A stretch of DNA of 64,000 nt from Mikania micrantha (Eukaryota > Streptophyta > Magnoliopsida > Asterales > Asteraceae): positions 16,629,475-16,693,474 of the forward strand of contig CM018696.1 of assembly GCA_009363875.1 (NCBI GenBank). The letters run 5' to 3'. The translations under genes were made by a program, and so were the position numbers. Each line of letters opens with the position of its first letter. Position 1 is the first letter of the stretch. The notes beneath the pieces are model-generated. The model was not told the origin of the DNA and made no database searches. It worked only from the letters and a program-made list of their open reading frames with translations. Below, one piece after another: positions 33,813 through 45,444 of this stretch.

Positions 33813-35090
33813 GGAAATAGGTTTTCTTCCTAGAATTCTCTAAAGATCTTGCTCCAAACTCATCTTTCTTGGACCTTCTTGCAGCTCCAACTCGTAGCAT
33901 GGCAAGAGATTGAGGTGATTGCTTGGCTTTAGTTATTAAGAATTTCTGTTCTTCTTTAGTCCACTGTTCGTAAATGTTATAGTGGCAAAAGAAATGATAA
34001 ATTTGACGTGAATATTTATACAATCCCAAGGGTTTATGCTGGTCCTTCGAGACTCACAACCCACTGATATAACTACTGATGAGGGTGGATTATTTAGCCG
34101 ATAGAGAGGAGTATAAGGGCTGGTTTTGATTAAGATTTTACTAGATAGTGTGGGTCATCTTTTGAGGGTGCAAGGCTCAAGACGTTTTGAACAATCAAAG
34201 TAAGGTAGGTGTGGCTGTACTAGCTATAATAAGATATCCTTACTGCAGCTTTTTAAGGTTAGCTAGTACTATTTGTAATGGGAAGTTGTAAATTCATCCA
34301 TGATATCTCATAAAAATCTTCTTGACTGATAGTTTAGGATTTATACTTTTAATTTGATGAAACTAGTCATAGGTCTCCAACCAAACTCCTTTTGTTTATT
34401 ATAATATATATATATGTATATATATATATATTTTCTTGGGCCGGTTATAATTGATCCCATCAGGTTGGGTTATTTGAAGGTAACATAGGTAGTGTTTTTG
34501 TGGTTTATTTTGGTTGAGTCTTTATTATTGAAAGTGTATGGTTACTAGAGTTTCGGCTCTTTGAGTTAACCTATGTTATGGCTTCTATTTTAATTTGTGC
34601 TTAATGCCTTGAAATCCTGATATGAGTTACAGTTTTAGTTTTGTTGAAGTAACCCTTAACTTCGTAGTGCCCATAATTTGTAGATTTGCGGATCCTTCTT
34701 GATGTAGTGATTAGATAACAGTGGGTTTAATTTCATATAAGGTTATGTTTGGTTTACTTCTAGGTGCTACTTACTTTTAATTGTTCATACTTATCACAGT
34801 AGTTAATAATTTATTATAGAAGTTCAACATTGAATTAGTGAGTACCTGTCTTAATGCCGGATGTTACAATTATGTTTTGTAATTTTGTTGTAAAGTGCAA
34901 CAGGTTTGTAAAGAAAACTCTACATCTTACAATTTTGTTGTATGGGTCATGATGTCTACATTGTGTTTATCTGAGATGACTTTTGTCTTGTAAAAAAAAT
35001 TATTAAAATTGCTATTGTTCAGAATGTGATTGATTTCATCTGATTTTCATCTCATGAGTTTATTGTTTGTTTGATGGAATGAGTATGCAG
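33813..35090. other. Gene-free stretch; unassigned
   Basis: It contains a 77-codon minus-strand frame (33796-34029) that I do not recognise, a TA-rich microsatellite (34386-34436) and ordinary AT-rich sequence. The missing first exon of the FAR1/MULE gene probably lies in its right part, but no start codon can be chosen. Confidence 0.4.
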
Positions 35091-37664
35091 ATTTGGGGAA
35101 TCATGGAACAACAATAGCCAGTTCATGTGTTGATGTAATAGATTCTTCTGGTGGTAATAGATATTGGATACCTGATGTTCCTAACGAATTAAAACCCATT
35201 AAGGGTGTTGTTTTTTCATCTTTTGAAGAAGCCAGGAGGATTTATGACAGGTATGCAGATCACTCTGGTTTTTCGACAAGATTAGCAACCATTAAAAGGA
35301 AGAAAGGTGAGATCACTCATCGTTATATTGTTTGCAATAAAGCTGGAAAGTCCAAAAATATATCGTTCGAATATATTGAAGGGCATGATGATGGAATTGC
35401 TAAACGTAAGACTAAAACCAAAGTTACCAACTGTTTGGCTTGTGTCAAGTTCAAAGCTATACCAGGCACTTCAAGATACAGTTTGTACAAGTTTGTAGAA
35501 GCTCACAACCACAACTTATTAGAAGATGTGAATAAGGATTTTAGTAAGGCTAAGCGTAAGCTCCAATATGCTGATAAAAAATTCATTTATTCATTGTCTA
35601 CTACCAATACTGGGCCAAGTACTGCTTATAGAATGCGAACCGTGTCCAGTGGTGGTCAAATTCGGGTGCATGGGAATATTGTTGATTTTAGGAACTTTAG
35701 GAGAGATATGAACCATTATATTGGTGAAAGAGATGCACAAATGTTGGTTGACAAGATGAGTAAAAGGATGGAAAATGACCCAGATTTGTCATTTGATTTC
35801 AAATGTGACCAAAATGAGTTGATCTTATTATTTTGGGCTGATGAGGTCACGAAGATTAATTACCAAGTATTTGGGGATGTTCTTGCATTTGATGCCACAT
35901 ATAGAACAAATAAGTAACTTTTTTCATGTTTATGTACTTATTTTTTTTATTTGCTTACATTTATGGATTCATTTTTCTAATCTATTTTTAATTAGGTACA
36001 AAATGGTGTTTGTTCCTTTTACCGGTGTTGATCATCATACAAAAACCGTAACATTTGGTGGAGCTTTGATAAAAAAGGAAACGATTGAATCCTACAAGTG
36101 GATATTGGAGAAATTTTTGAAAGCTCATGTTAATCAACCAAAATTAGTACTAATTGATCAAGATCCAGCAATGAAGGTAGCAGTTTCATCAATATTTTCT
36201 CAATCGTCACACCGGCTTTGCATGTGGCATGTGATGGAAAAGTTACCTATGAAGGTATAATTACTTTTACTTATTGTGTACTTAATTGTAAAGTTAGTTA
36301 TATGATTCTACTACATAATTTAATTTAATGTTCACAATGTTTTTAGATATCTGGTGATCTATTGGCAAATTATGATTTAAGAAAACGTATTAATAAGTTG
36401 GTTTGGAATACACATCTTATGCCTGTTGAGTTTGAGGAACAATGGAATAAATTGATTGATGAATTTAGTTTGTATGAGAACAAGTGGCTAAATGATATGT
36501 TCCAAATACGAGACAAATGGATCCCAGCTTACTTTAGGAATTTGCCATTGTGTTGTTTAATGAAAACAACCTCGAGGGCTGAGAGTTCTAATGCATTTTT
36601 TAGGAGGTATATGAATTCTGATAACTCACTTCTACAGTTTATGGTTAGTTTTGAGGCTGCGATGGATGACCAACGTTTCAGTCAAAAGAAACTTGACCAT
36701 GATTCAAATACAAGTACTCCGACTTTCAAGACACATCTTCCGATTGAACGATTTGCTGCTAGGGTGTACACTCATGAAATTTTTATTGATGTTCAAAATG
36801 AAATCTGGAAAGGCGTGTGGTGCTGTGCCCAAAAAAGTTTTGCTGATGAAGATGGGTATGATGTATATGTTATTAGGCACAAGGATAAAAGATCTAATGT
36901 TATTGCTGATTTTAAGGTTATACATACTTTGTTTATATTTTCTCATGATTATATATTATTAAATTGTAATTAATTTGAGTTACTCTTATATGCAGGTTGT
37001 TATTAATCATGATGAACATAAAATGGAGTGTAGCTGCCTTAGTTTTGATAGAATTGGGTTTTTGTGCTGACACATTTTTTGTGTGTTGAAGTTTTTGGGT
37101 GTAGATGTAATTCCCGATCGATATGTTTTGCATCGTTGGAGAAAAGATGCACTACCACATGATACTTATAGAAAACAGCAACGATGTCGGATAAAGAATG
37201 ATGAGAGGGATGATCTGTTTTATGAGGCTGTTAGTATTGTTGAGTCATGTGCATCTAGGTTGCGTGGTGATATTGGTAAGTTGGCATTGTTTGTGAAGAA
37301 GTTGAAAGATATGGAACATGATATTTTTATTGATATACCTCACGAACCTAAAGTAAATAGCAATGAAGAGGTTTTCAAGGCATTTCTAGAGGTCTCATCT
37401 CCAGAAAAGGTTTCAATCAAGATTCTTGAAGGTGCAAGAAATAAAGGTTGTGGGACAAATAAAAGGATGGTTGGTCCAGGTGAGAAAGTTGTTGCTAAAA
37501 TTAAGAAAAGGAATCCAAGGACTTGCAAAATATGTAAGAAATATGTCTTTCATGATTCCAGGACGTGTTCCTTAAATCCTAAAAATATAAAGAAAGACTT
37601 GAAATCGAAGACAACTCAAAAGTGTTCCACATCAAAACAACCTGAACCTGATGACATTTCATGA
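35091..37664 (+). pseudogene. FAR1/FRS-type Mutator transposase, stop in the SWIM finger
   Basis: Four exons are supported by GT/AG sites: 35091-35913, 35996-36254, 36347-36916 and 36996-37664. No ATG opens the first, so a short upstream exon is missing from the model. It encodes an N-terminal FAR1 DNA-binding domain (SFEEARRIYDRYADHSGFS, CNKAGK, NCLACVKFK, EAHNHNL), then the MULE transposase core with the acidic triad in place (FDATY at the exon 1/2 join, LIDQDPAM, SRAESSNAFF), then the SWIM zinc finger MECSC...FLC-stop-HIF. The TGA at 37068-37070 falls between the last Cys and the His and cuts off about 200 further residues, including a C-terminal Cys-rich knuckle (CKICKKYVFHDSRTC). FRS proteins are domesticated transposases that act as transcription factors; the neighbouring Ulp1 gene suggests a transposon copy instead. 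Confidence 0.85.
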
Positions 37665-38770
37665 GCACTGCATATATTTCGTATGGTAGCTGTCTAATGT
37701 GTTTGTGTCCAGTTTTGATTGTAAAACTATGTCATGTGTAACTTCAAACTTTTCAATAGTTGTTTTCATATACCTTCTACATATACTTTTGCTTATTAAG
37801 TGACATCAAATTATTATTTGAACTTTATTTCATCTGCTACATCACATCCTTAAATTCATATTCAAACATACATTGTATTCTGCATATAATTAGGTCACAC
37901 TAGCATTATATGCATATAAGCATTACCTGAACTAATGCACATGGAAAATTCAAGACTTGTAAAACTTGCATTATTTGAACTTAATTTCGTCTACAACATC
38001 GCATCATTAATTTTACCTGCATTAATGCATAAGCATTAAGTGCACTAATGCACATGGGAACTTCAAGACTTGTAAAATTTGCATTATGACCCATCCTTTT
38101 TATGCACTAATGCATATAACAGCCAAGCATCTCTACACGAACAACAATGACCTTTATGCACGTTTTTTAAGGATGATTATCACTTTTGTCATTTTAGTAT
38201 GTCATAATGCCAAAATTCTTAACCAATAACAAATGCATTAATGCATAACTACATACTGTATTATAAAACATTCATAAAACCATGTTATGATGTTTCACAA
38301 AATATCATTATTAAAAACAAAGACTAACAAACCGAAATCGAACTACCCATATCTTCTATGGTGTGCAGTCTACAGCTTTTTAAATTTCCTAGTTTAAAAA
38401 TATGCAGGTTAGGTCTCTAATTATTAATATATACATCTAGACCTTTATTCATGTAATGCACATAGCATACAAGTATGTCTGCACAAACAACAATAACCTA
38501 AATGCATTCCTTCACAACAAATTATGTATGAATATCACTCCTGCCATTGAATAGTTCCATAATGCATAACAAAAAATAAATGTATTAATGCAACGACAGA
38601 TATAATGCATTAATTCAGAAGTACATATGGCAATATAGGCTTAATACATGTTCATATTCAATTCCTAATGTTGTTTTACAACCTGTATAAGAAAAGCATA
38701 TATAATCTTCATAAAACCATAATAGGATGTTTTACAAAAAAAAAAAAAACACTAATGTTTAACAATGTAA
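37665..38770. repeat. Spacer rich in TGCATTAATGCA-type palindromes and direct repeats
   Basis: TTATTTGAACTT...GACTTGTAAAACTTGCA occurs twice (about 37812-37972 and 37971-38085), and words such as GCATTAATGCAT, CACTAATGCACATGG and AATGCATTAA recur throughout to about 38610. No gene is seen. It lies between the 3' ends of the transposase and protease genes. Confidence 0.6.
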
Positions 38771-38774
38771 CATT

Positions 38775-41700
38775 TTACTTCTTTCTCTTTGTGTTTACAG
38801 CCGTCTCATCACTTGTTTTTTTGTGCTTATCTTTATCTTCCATCTCCAATTTATTCCTTCTTTCAAGTTCCTTTGATATAAGGTTTGCCTCAACTAGCAC
38901 TTCATCCTTGTACAAGTTTATGTCTGACAGCAGCAATTTTGCTGCATATTTGTACCTTAATCGTCTAATTTGGGTTGTTTGTTTTCTCCCTTCTGCCTCA
39001 AACCCGCAATCCCACGTTGGCACATATTGTCCTTTGTACGATTCCATGTGGCGCATTAGAAAAATTCCAAAATCAGTGGTATTTTTACTAGTACTCCATT
39101 TCAATCGTAGTCTGTTTGGTTGAAGTTGTTGGATTTGGTTGCTTTTTGAGTGTCCAACCAATTCCAGATATTGCCCAAAAATTGATCTCTGTAGCGTAAA
39201 TGTGTATCATCTTAATATATGTAGTCAAATATAATTTTTATTGTAAAATAAAAGACATGTATTGGAGGTATTTGTGGATAAAATGTAATATGTAATCTTA
39301 CATATTGGTATGGGATCTTTCCTATGTCATTGCATATCATTGACAATCCTTCTCTTCCTTTAGATGATTGTGTATTGTGACAAATGTTGTCAATTATTGT
39401 CATCGATGGGTTTTTAATGTCAAAACATATCAAATAATAGTGATTTTCATCAATCACAGGGAAGAAAATCAGATCATATCTAGATAAGGTCATCAAATAT
39501 TGCTGATGATTTAGTAGTTGTAGGAGGTTTGCACGGAAAAGAGACAAATTTGATTCTCCCGTTGCTTCTTCTTTTCCTAGCATTCCAGGTGTCTGACACA
39601 TTGTTAATTTACCATATTATTATTAAAAGTGATAAGTAGCTAGCAAGAAAACAATTGTGATTACTAATTAAATTATTTACTTACAATTATGGAGGTGGTC
39701 AAGAACAATCTATGTGGAGAGTCTTTGCTCCTTGATGTTTCCTCATGATTGAGCAACTTTGACCAGCAGTCAATTATATTCACCTCAACCCAACTTTTTG
39801 GAGCTAAGCTCTCAAATGTTAATATGTCAATTGCATATCCCTCACTTGTTGAAAATGCACATTCCCTGCAATTGTTTAATGATCATTATTCAATTATATA
39901 AAATGTATTTGTATATTCTTTTAGGTTATTGCTAATCTATAGTAATACAGTCTTACGCTTTAAGTATTAAGTTTCACTTAATTTTACTATGTATTGAATT
40001 GAATTTCATATATTTATGCACATGCACTAGTATATACTTACTGCAAGTCGCCTATGGGGCAGAAAAAGGTATTTCCATACTTTCTCTTCATCCTTTGATG
40101 GTACCCGGTTAATGTCTACAACCCTGTTCTCATATGGTGATCTTAGGATCTCGGTCTTTGTAAGTGCACGTTTTTGATTTACAGGTGTTTTAGTTTGAAG
40201 CTTCTATAAGCGTTCACTTAAAGGTAAATGATCTAGGATATCCATATCACTCTCATTACCCATTTTTGTTCCTTGATCTTTATTGCTGCCATTTGCAAGT
40301 TCATCAAAAACCTGTGTAAGTCCGAGACTGAAACTAGGCTCCATTTGGTTTTTTCTTTCGTCTTCATCAAACTTTTGATCTCGATGTTTTGAATGCTTAA
40401 TTCCAACTCTTCCAAAATTTCACCATTGGTCCAATAGTCACTTAATGGGGATCTTTCTAAATCTTCATTTCTGGTGCCTTTCTGATTTTTATTATCATGT
40501 GAAGATGATATGTTTTGCTCAACCGATTGATGATTTTCAAATTTGTCAGGTGTATGTTCATCTCCTCCTTCTCCTCGTACCTGTGTTTCTTCTTTGTTTG
40601 TAACCACATTCTTGAACAATTTTCCCATCTTGTTTTCCAACACCAACCATGTTTGATTATTTGGGTAAACTTTTCTTGCTTCAACAATGATTTTGATGAA
40701 GATGCCTCGGTTAAATTCCATTTTTTCGTACATGTTATTCAACATCACCATATATTCCTGTTCAAATGCACCAGTTAACGTGTGAAATTAATACATACAG
40801 TTTGTAAATTTTATACAAATACTTCATGCATTAACAAATACTTCATGCATATTTACCTACTATAAACATAACCTAAACCACTAAAATGTGTTATTCATTT
40901 TTTATTTTACCTCCACAGATGGTAGTTTATTTGGATCATCACTTTCAACTAAGGCAACGTCCAAACCCACCAGCTTTTATTTCGAAATCCTCCCTTAGCT
41001 TTATTTTTGCCATGGTCCATACTTGTATTAGGAATAACATTTTGTTTATTTCCACTTTGTTGCACTCGGTACCTCGAAGGTATGCCAACTAGGTTATGTC
41101 AAGAAAGATTTAGTAACATAATCATAACATTAAAATACAAGTTTTCATATAGAATTATAAGATTGTAATTTATAAACTTACAGTCAGCAAAGTCAGTGGT
41201 CCGGTGAATACACATCCTATGTCATCTTTGATTCATCCTTCTTTGCATGTTTTTAGGTTTCTATAGATGTAGTCACACCAGTTAAGATCTTTGAAGTTTG
41301 TCCCTTTGTTGATGAATTTTAGCAACTGGGTATTGCAATTTTCTGATTTGTTGCAGTTGATCATGGTGTTGCAGAAGAGCATTATGAAGTCTATTTTGAA
41401 ATGGAAATCTGCTGATGTATTTGAGGCCATGTTTTCCATCACTACCTTTGGGGTAATTTGCTTCCCTGCATAATGGCTTGTCCATTCATATGTAATGTCT
41501 TCTTCTTTATCTGACTCACCTAGACTATCAATTGATTGGCCTCCATGTGGTACCCCAAATATATCATGTATCAATTTCATATTGATTGGTATTTTGTTGT
41601 TCTTAACCTTTAGTTCCATTTCAATTGGATCAAATATATCTACAACATAATATGCTAGTTTGGTTGGAATCCCATCAACCTTAAAATAAAGCATTTTCTC

Positions 41701-41950
41701 AAAACCCATGCTACTAACGCAATCTTGTTGTGTCCTGTTCAGATTAAATATTACATTGCAGAGTGGTCTGGGACTAGTTCACGTACGTAGTATTGGATGT
41801 GCATTACATGCACCCTTCTTTGTTTTTTCCAAACCAGCATTAGCCTTTTTAGACACTTTTTGCATCAAATTTTTGGTCTTCTTCTTTCTTTTTTTTACTT
41901 TTGAATGCATCGGTCAAATTTAATCTTTGACGTTTTTGCCTCAACTTCAT
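38775..41950 (-). pseudogene. Ulp1-like cysteine protease, catalytic Cys replaced and frame broken
   Basis: Six exons with good splice sites: 41182-41950 (start MKLRQKRQRLNLTDAF), 40911-41088, 40042-40757, 39685-39865, 39302-39592 and 38775-39188. Exon 1 holds the N-terminal domain typical of plant transposon Ulp1 proteins (FKVDGIPTKLAYYVVDIFDP, IFGVPHGG). Exons 4-6 form the C48 peptidase: WVEVNIIDCWSKLLNHEE, then YDLIFFPVIDENHYYLICFD with the catalytic His and IIDN with the Asp, then DFGIFLMRHMESY where the catalytic Cys would be expected at the Phe. Breaks: TGA at 41779 and 41233, frameshifts near 41876, 40960 and 40300. C48 enzymes remove SUMO; this copy could not. It converges on the MULE transposase gene, the layout of Ulp1-bearing Mutator elements. 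Confidence 0.82.
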
Positions 41951-42055
41951 AGTGTCTTATCCCTGTCATATGCAATATTCAACAATGATATCCTTCTACA
42001 TTAATGTTGCATATTATATTAAAAGTGACATTTTTATGACATATGATGCTCGTTA

Positions 42056-42300
42056 TTACAAAAGAAGACTATATTTAGAAAAACCATTCAATTTATAAGG
42101 ATTTGAGGGTAGAATTCGTTTAAAATTTAGTGACGTACCTTGATGTTCTTGGTATGCTTTTTCAAAACCGTTGTACGGAAATAATCTTTCTTTGCTTACA
42201 GATAATGAAATCGTGTTTGCTGAAGATGGAACTATGATAGAATCGAACCATGGTGTCTGTATTTTAGTTCTGATCGTGGCGACGTGCGTTGTGCACACGT
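42056..42300 (-). other. Possible upstream exon or leader of the Ulp1-like gene
   Basis: An 80-codon minus-strand frame lies upstream of the presumed start of the Ulp1-like gene. It has no recognisable domain, and the next sequence (to 41951) has no clear donor/acceptor pair linking it. It may be leader or promoter. Confidence 0.2.
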
Positions 42301-42428
42301 TCTTCTTCTGTCTTTATAATATTACTATTTTGCCCTATATTTCCCCCAATTGCTTTCAAAGCGTGTGGTTGTAATTAGTTCCTGCGGTTCTTTTAATTTT
42401 ATTGGTTCCTAATTGAGTAAATCCCTAT

Positions 42429-43498
42429 ATATATATATATATAGGGAAATGATCATATAATAACCCTCTCTAATTGAGAAAACTCAATAACTCAAATCCA
42501 ATGGTTCAAATTTCCAAGATTAAATCTAATAGTGACATGTGTCACTAATTAATTTTTAATACAAAAGGGCATTATGGTCTTTTGTCTTAATTACAAAAAT
42601 CAGATTTAATATAAGAGTGACAAGTGTCACACTCTTAGAAAACCATCTATTTTTCTATTTTTAAATTAAAGTTTCCCCCTTGATTTTTATACACTTATAA
42701 CTTTTTTATACTATGTTATTTTTTATAAAAATTACACCATTAAACTCGTCATATTTTTCTCGTTAATTTCATTATATTCATGCCAAATTTTTTTTGGGGC
42801 GTTCGTAATTACACTAACGTAAAAAACATAAATACAATAATTTTTCTCTTTTTTCAAAAATTTTCCATCAAAATTTTTTTCTCTCATCTTAAATATATAT
42901 TACAAACTTATTTTTTATTATAAAATTTAGTTAATTAGATAAATTTATATCAAATAAGATAGAAAGTTAAATAATTGTAACGTAAAATAAATAATAAGTT
43001 ACAGCTCGTTACATCAGTGTAATTATGAACACTTTGAAAAAATTCAGCTCGTTACATCAGTGTAATTAGGAACACTTTGAAAACATTCAGCTCGTTACAT
43101 CAGTGTAATTACGAACACTTTGAAAAAATTCAGCTCGTTACATCAATGTAATTTTGAAAACTTTAAAATTTTTTGTCAAAACTATACTTGAATTAAAGAT
43201 AAAAATGTGACAAATTTAATGGTGTAATTTTTTTTAAAAAAAATAATAATGTATATAAAAGTTATGAAGGTTTAAAAAAATGGGGGGTAAACTTTTATTT
43301 TAAAAATCAAATCAAGTACACCTCACAAATCTCCAAAATACCCTTAAAGAAATTTCAACTACTCATTTTTCCCAGATTTAATATGGACAACACATTTCAA
43401 ATTCATTAAATTAGATAACCAATCAAATTGGGTTTATAAATTACCTCAATTAACATGGGTTACCATTTACTCATTACCCTATATATATATACATACAT
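42429..43498. mobile_element. Long foldback element with a central 43-bp minisatellite
   Basis: The ends TATATATAGGGAAATGATC and GAGTAAATGGTAACCC/TACCCTATATATATA are inverted copies, as are long inner arms (AAATTACACCATTAAA near 42731 against TTTAATGGTGTAATTT near 43218, and AAAGTTTCCCCCTTGATTTT against TGGGGGGTAAACTTT). The loop holds the 43002-43175 array. The whole block can fold into a hairpin of about 1 kb. No coding capacity. Confidence 0.7.
43002..43175 (+). repeat. 43-bp tandem repeat, four copies
   Basis: Copies start at 43002, 43045, 43088 and 43131 with CAGCTCGTTACATCAGTGTA; the first three are nearly identical and the fourth is diverged. Confidence 0.9.
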
Positions 43499-43499
43499 A

Positions 43500-43528
43500 C
43501 ATACATACATACATAGATATATACATAC

Positions 43529-43569
<41 letters not shown>

Positions 43570-43570
43570 A
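43500..43570. repeat. TA/CATA microsatellite
   Basis: (TACA)n followed by a long (TA)n run separates two foldback elements. Confidence 0.8.
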
Positions 43571-43745
43571 AGATTTAGGGTTTTTCTTATGTTTTATTAA
43601 TGTAAGTGGACCCTACATTAATTAAAAAAAGAAAAATTAAACATACATATTTAGATTTACTTTAATGTGGGCCCAAAGTATTAAGATATAGTTATTCGGT
43701 TAACGCAATAAGGAAGGGTTAATTTTTTTATCATCTCCATATATA
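43571..43745. mobile_element. Partial copy of the 43965-44225 palindromic MITE
   Basis: It shares the right half of the element at 43965-44225: TTTTATTAATGTAAGTGGAC, ATTAATTAAAAAAAGAA, CTTTAATGTGGGCCCAAAGT and GGTTAACGCAATAA. Its left arm is missing. Confidence 0.7.
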
Positions 43746-43747
43746 TA

Positions 43748-43940
43748 GGGTGAGGTTAATGTACAAAGTGATAGTTTTGTAAGAAGTGTAAAAAACAAAG
43801 TGCTACTATAAATAACAAAAAGCTATTATAACATTAACAAAATGATATTATAATATTTAACAATTCCTTGTTCATAATAGCACTTTGTTTTTTACACTTT
43901 TTATAAAACTACCAATTTGTATTTGATCTTAACACTATAT
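43748..43940. mobile_element. Small MITE with ~60-bp inverted ends
   Basis: GATAGTTTTGTAAGAAGTGT plus AAAAAACAAAGTGCTACTAT at the left is repeated inverted at the right (ATAGCACTTTGTTTTTTACA, then CTTTTTATAAAACTACCAAT). The element is about 190 bases and flanked by TATATATA. Confidence 0.75.
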
Positions 43941-43964
43941 ATATAAATATATATATATATATAG

Positions 43965-44217
43965 GGGATTGTTCGAATTTTAACCCTTCCTTATTGCGAT
44001 AACCGAATAAGTACATCTTATTACTTTGGGGCCCACATTAAAGTAAATCTAAAGGTTTATGTTTTTTCTTCTTTTTTTATTAATGTAAGTGAACCCTACA
44101 TTAATTAAAAAAAGAACAAAAACATACACCTTTAGATTACCTTAATGTGAGCCCAAAGTAATAAGATGCAGATATTCTGTTAACGCAATAAACATGGGTT
44201 AATATTTGATCCTCTCC

Positions 44218-44228
<11 letters not shown>
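43965..44228. mobile_element. Palindromic MITE (~260 bp)
   Basis: The left arm (TTATTGCGATAACCGAATAA, CATCTTATTACTTTGGGGCC, CACATTAAAGTAAATCTAAA) is mirrored at the right (GGTAATGTGAGCCC-like, CAAAGTAATAAGATGC, GTTAACGCAATAA). The centre has TTAATGTAAGTGAACCCTAC. TA runs bound it on both sides. Confidence 0.8.

Positions 44229-44266
<38 letters not shown>
44229..44266. repeat. (TA)n(TG)n microsatellite
   Basis: A TA run passes into about fifteen TG units. Confidence 0.9.
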
Positions 44267-44270
<4 letters not shown>

Positions 44271-44699
44271 GGATATTTTAAAAAGGTGTAAAACCTTTAA
44301 AAGCCTAAGTGATTCTCATCGTTAATCTTTGGTGTTTTACGGTTAGAACCCCGTGGTGGCACTTTTGTAATTACTGTGGTGTTTAAAACACGCAGAATTC
44401 ATCGCGATGGGCATAGCCGTAATTTAGCCTTTTTTTTGAAATTGATCTAAACACCGCAACCTTTGTCATATCCTTAATTGATGCCATGAAAACCTAATTT
44501 TTTTTACCGATCGAAGAAAACACCATAATAACCAATGGCTTCCGTCAATCGATTCTCGATGAAATACAATGCTTACATTCCCTTTCCATCTTAGTTATTA
44601 CAATTACTTGTATTTGACATTATCTTACATCTTAAGCACCAAGTATTCTCAATCAGGTATTTCCATCGTTTAGATAAAATCTAATCCATATATTTCTAT

Positions 44700-45165
44700 T
44701 CTCATAAAAAACGCCATAACTAAACATCCTTCGAATAAAAAACATAATATAAAAAACAGAGCATCATATGAATAAAACGCCAAAACTAACCACAATAACT
44801 TAGCTCCAAAACTAAAAACGCCATAACTAAAAATGGCATAATTCAACACCATAACTAAATACCATAATATAAAAACAGAGCTTAACTAAAAATATTATAA
44901 TTCAACACCATAACTAAACACCATAATATAAAAACAGAGCTAAAATATAAAAGTCATAACTAAACACCATAACTAAACTTCAAAACAAAAAAGCGGCATA
45001 ACTAAAATCGCCATAATTAAACACCATAACTAAACACTATAATATAAAAACATAGTTTAAATATAAACGACATGACTAAACATCATAAGTAAACTCCATA
45101 ACTAACTCCATAACCAAACACCATAACTAAACTCCATAACTAAAAACGCCATAATTAAAACGTTC
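44700..45165. repeat. Minisatellite of CCATAACTAAACA-type units
   Basis: Words CCATAACTAAACACCATAA, AACACCATAATATAAAAACA and AACGCCATAACTAAA recur about twenty times at 14-40-base spacing. No terminal structure was found. Confidence 0.75.
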
Positions 45166-45189
45166 AGTATTGAAATAATAAATTCAATA

Positions 45190-45440
45190 ATATTCTGTAA
45201 TTTTTTTTTGTAATTGATAATTGTCGAATTCGATTTTTCTAAAATTTCAACGAGAATCATGGTTTATTGTTGAAATTGATTTTCCCAAAATAATCGCTAA
45301 CAATAATCACAAAAAATTACGTTAATGCTCAAATCCAGTAAACTTTTGAATTAACACATGTACGCCTTATATTCCTTCTTACACTTTTTTTGGTTTTGTG
45401 GCTTTTTAGCCAAACTTGATTCTATACACACACACAGAGA
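45190..45440. other. Gene-free AT-rich stretch
   Basis: No ORF, repeat structure or conserved domain is evident here. Confidence 0.5.
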
Positions 45441-45444
45441 GACA

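Noticed and set aside
33796..34029. 77-codon minus-strand frame
   Set aside because: No recognisable domain, no supporting splice or poly(A) signals, and it runs across the proposed LTR edge.
43002..43175. CRISPR-like regular array
   Set aside because: The 43-bp units are contiguous tandem copies with no unique spacers, inside a plant foldback element.
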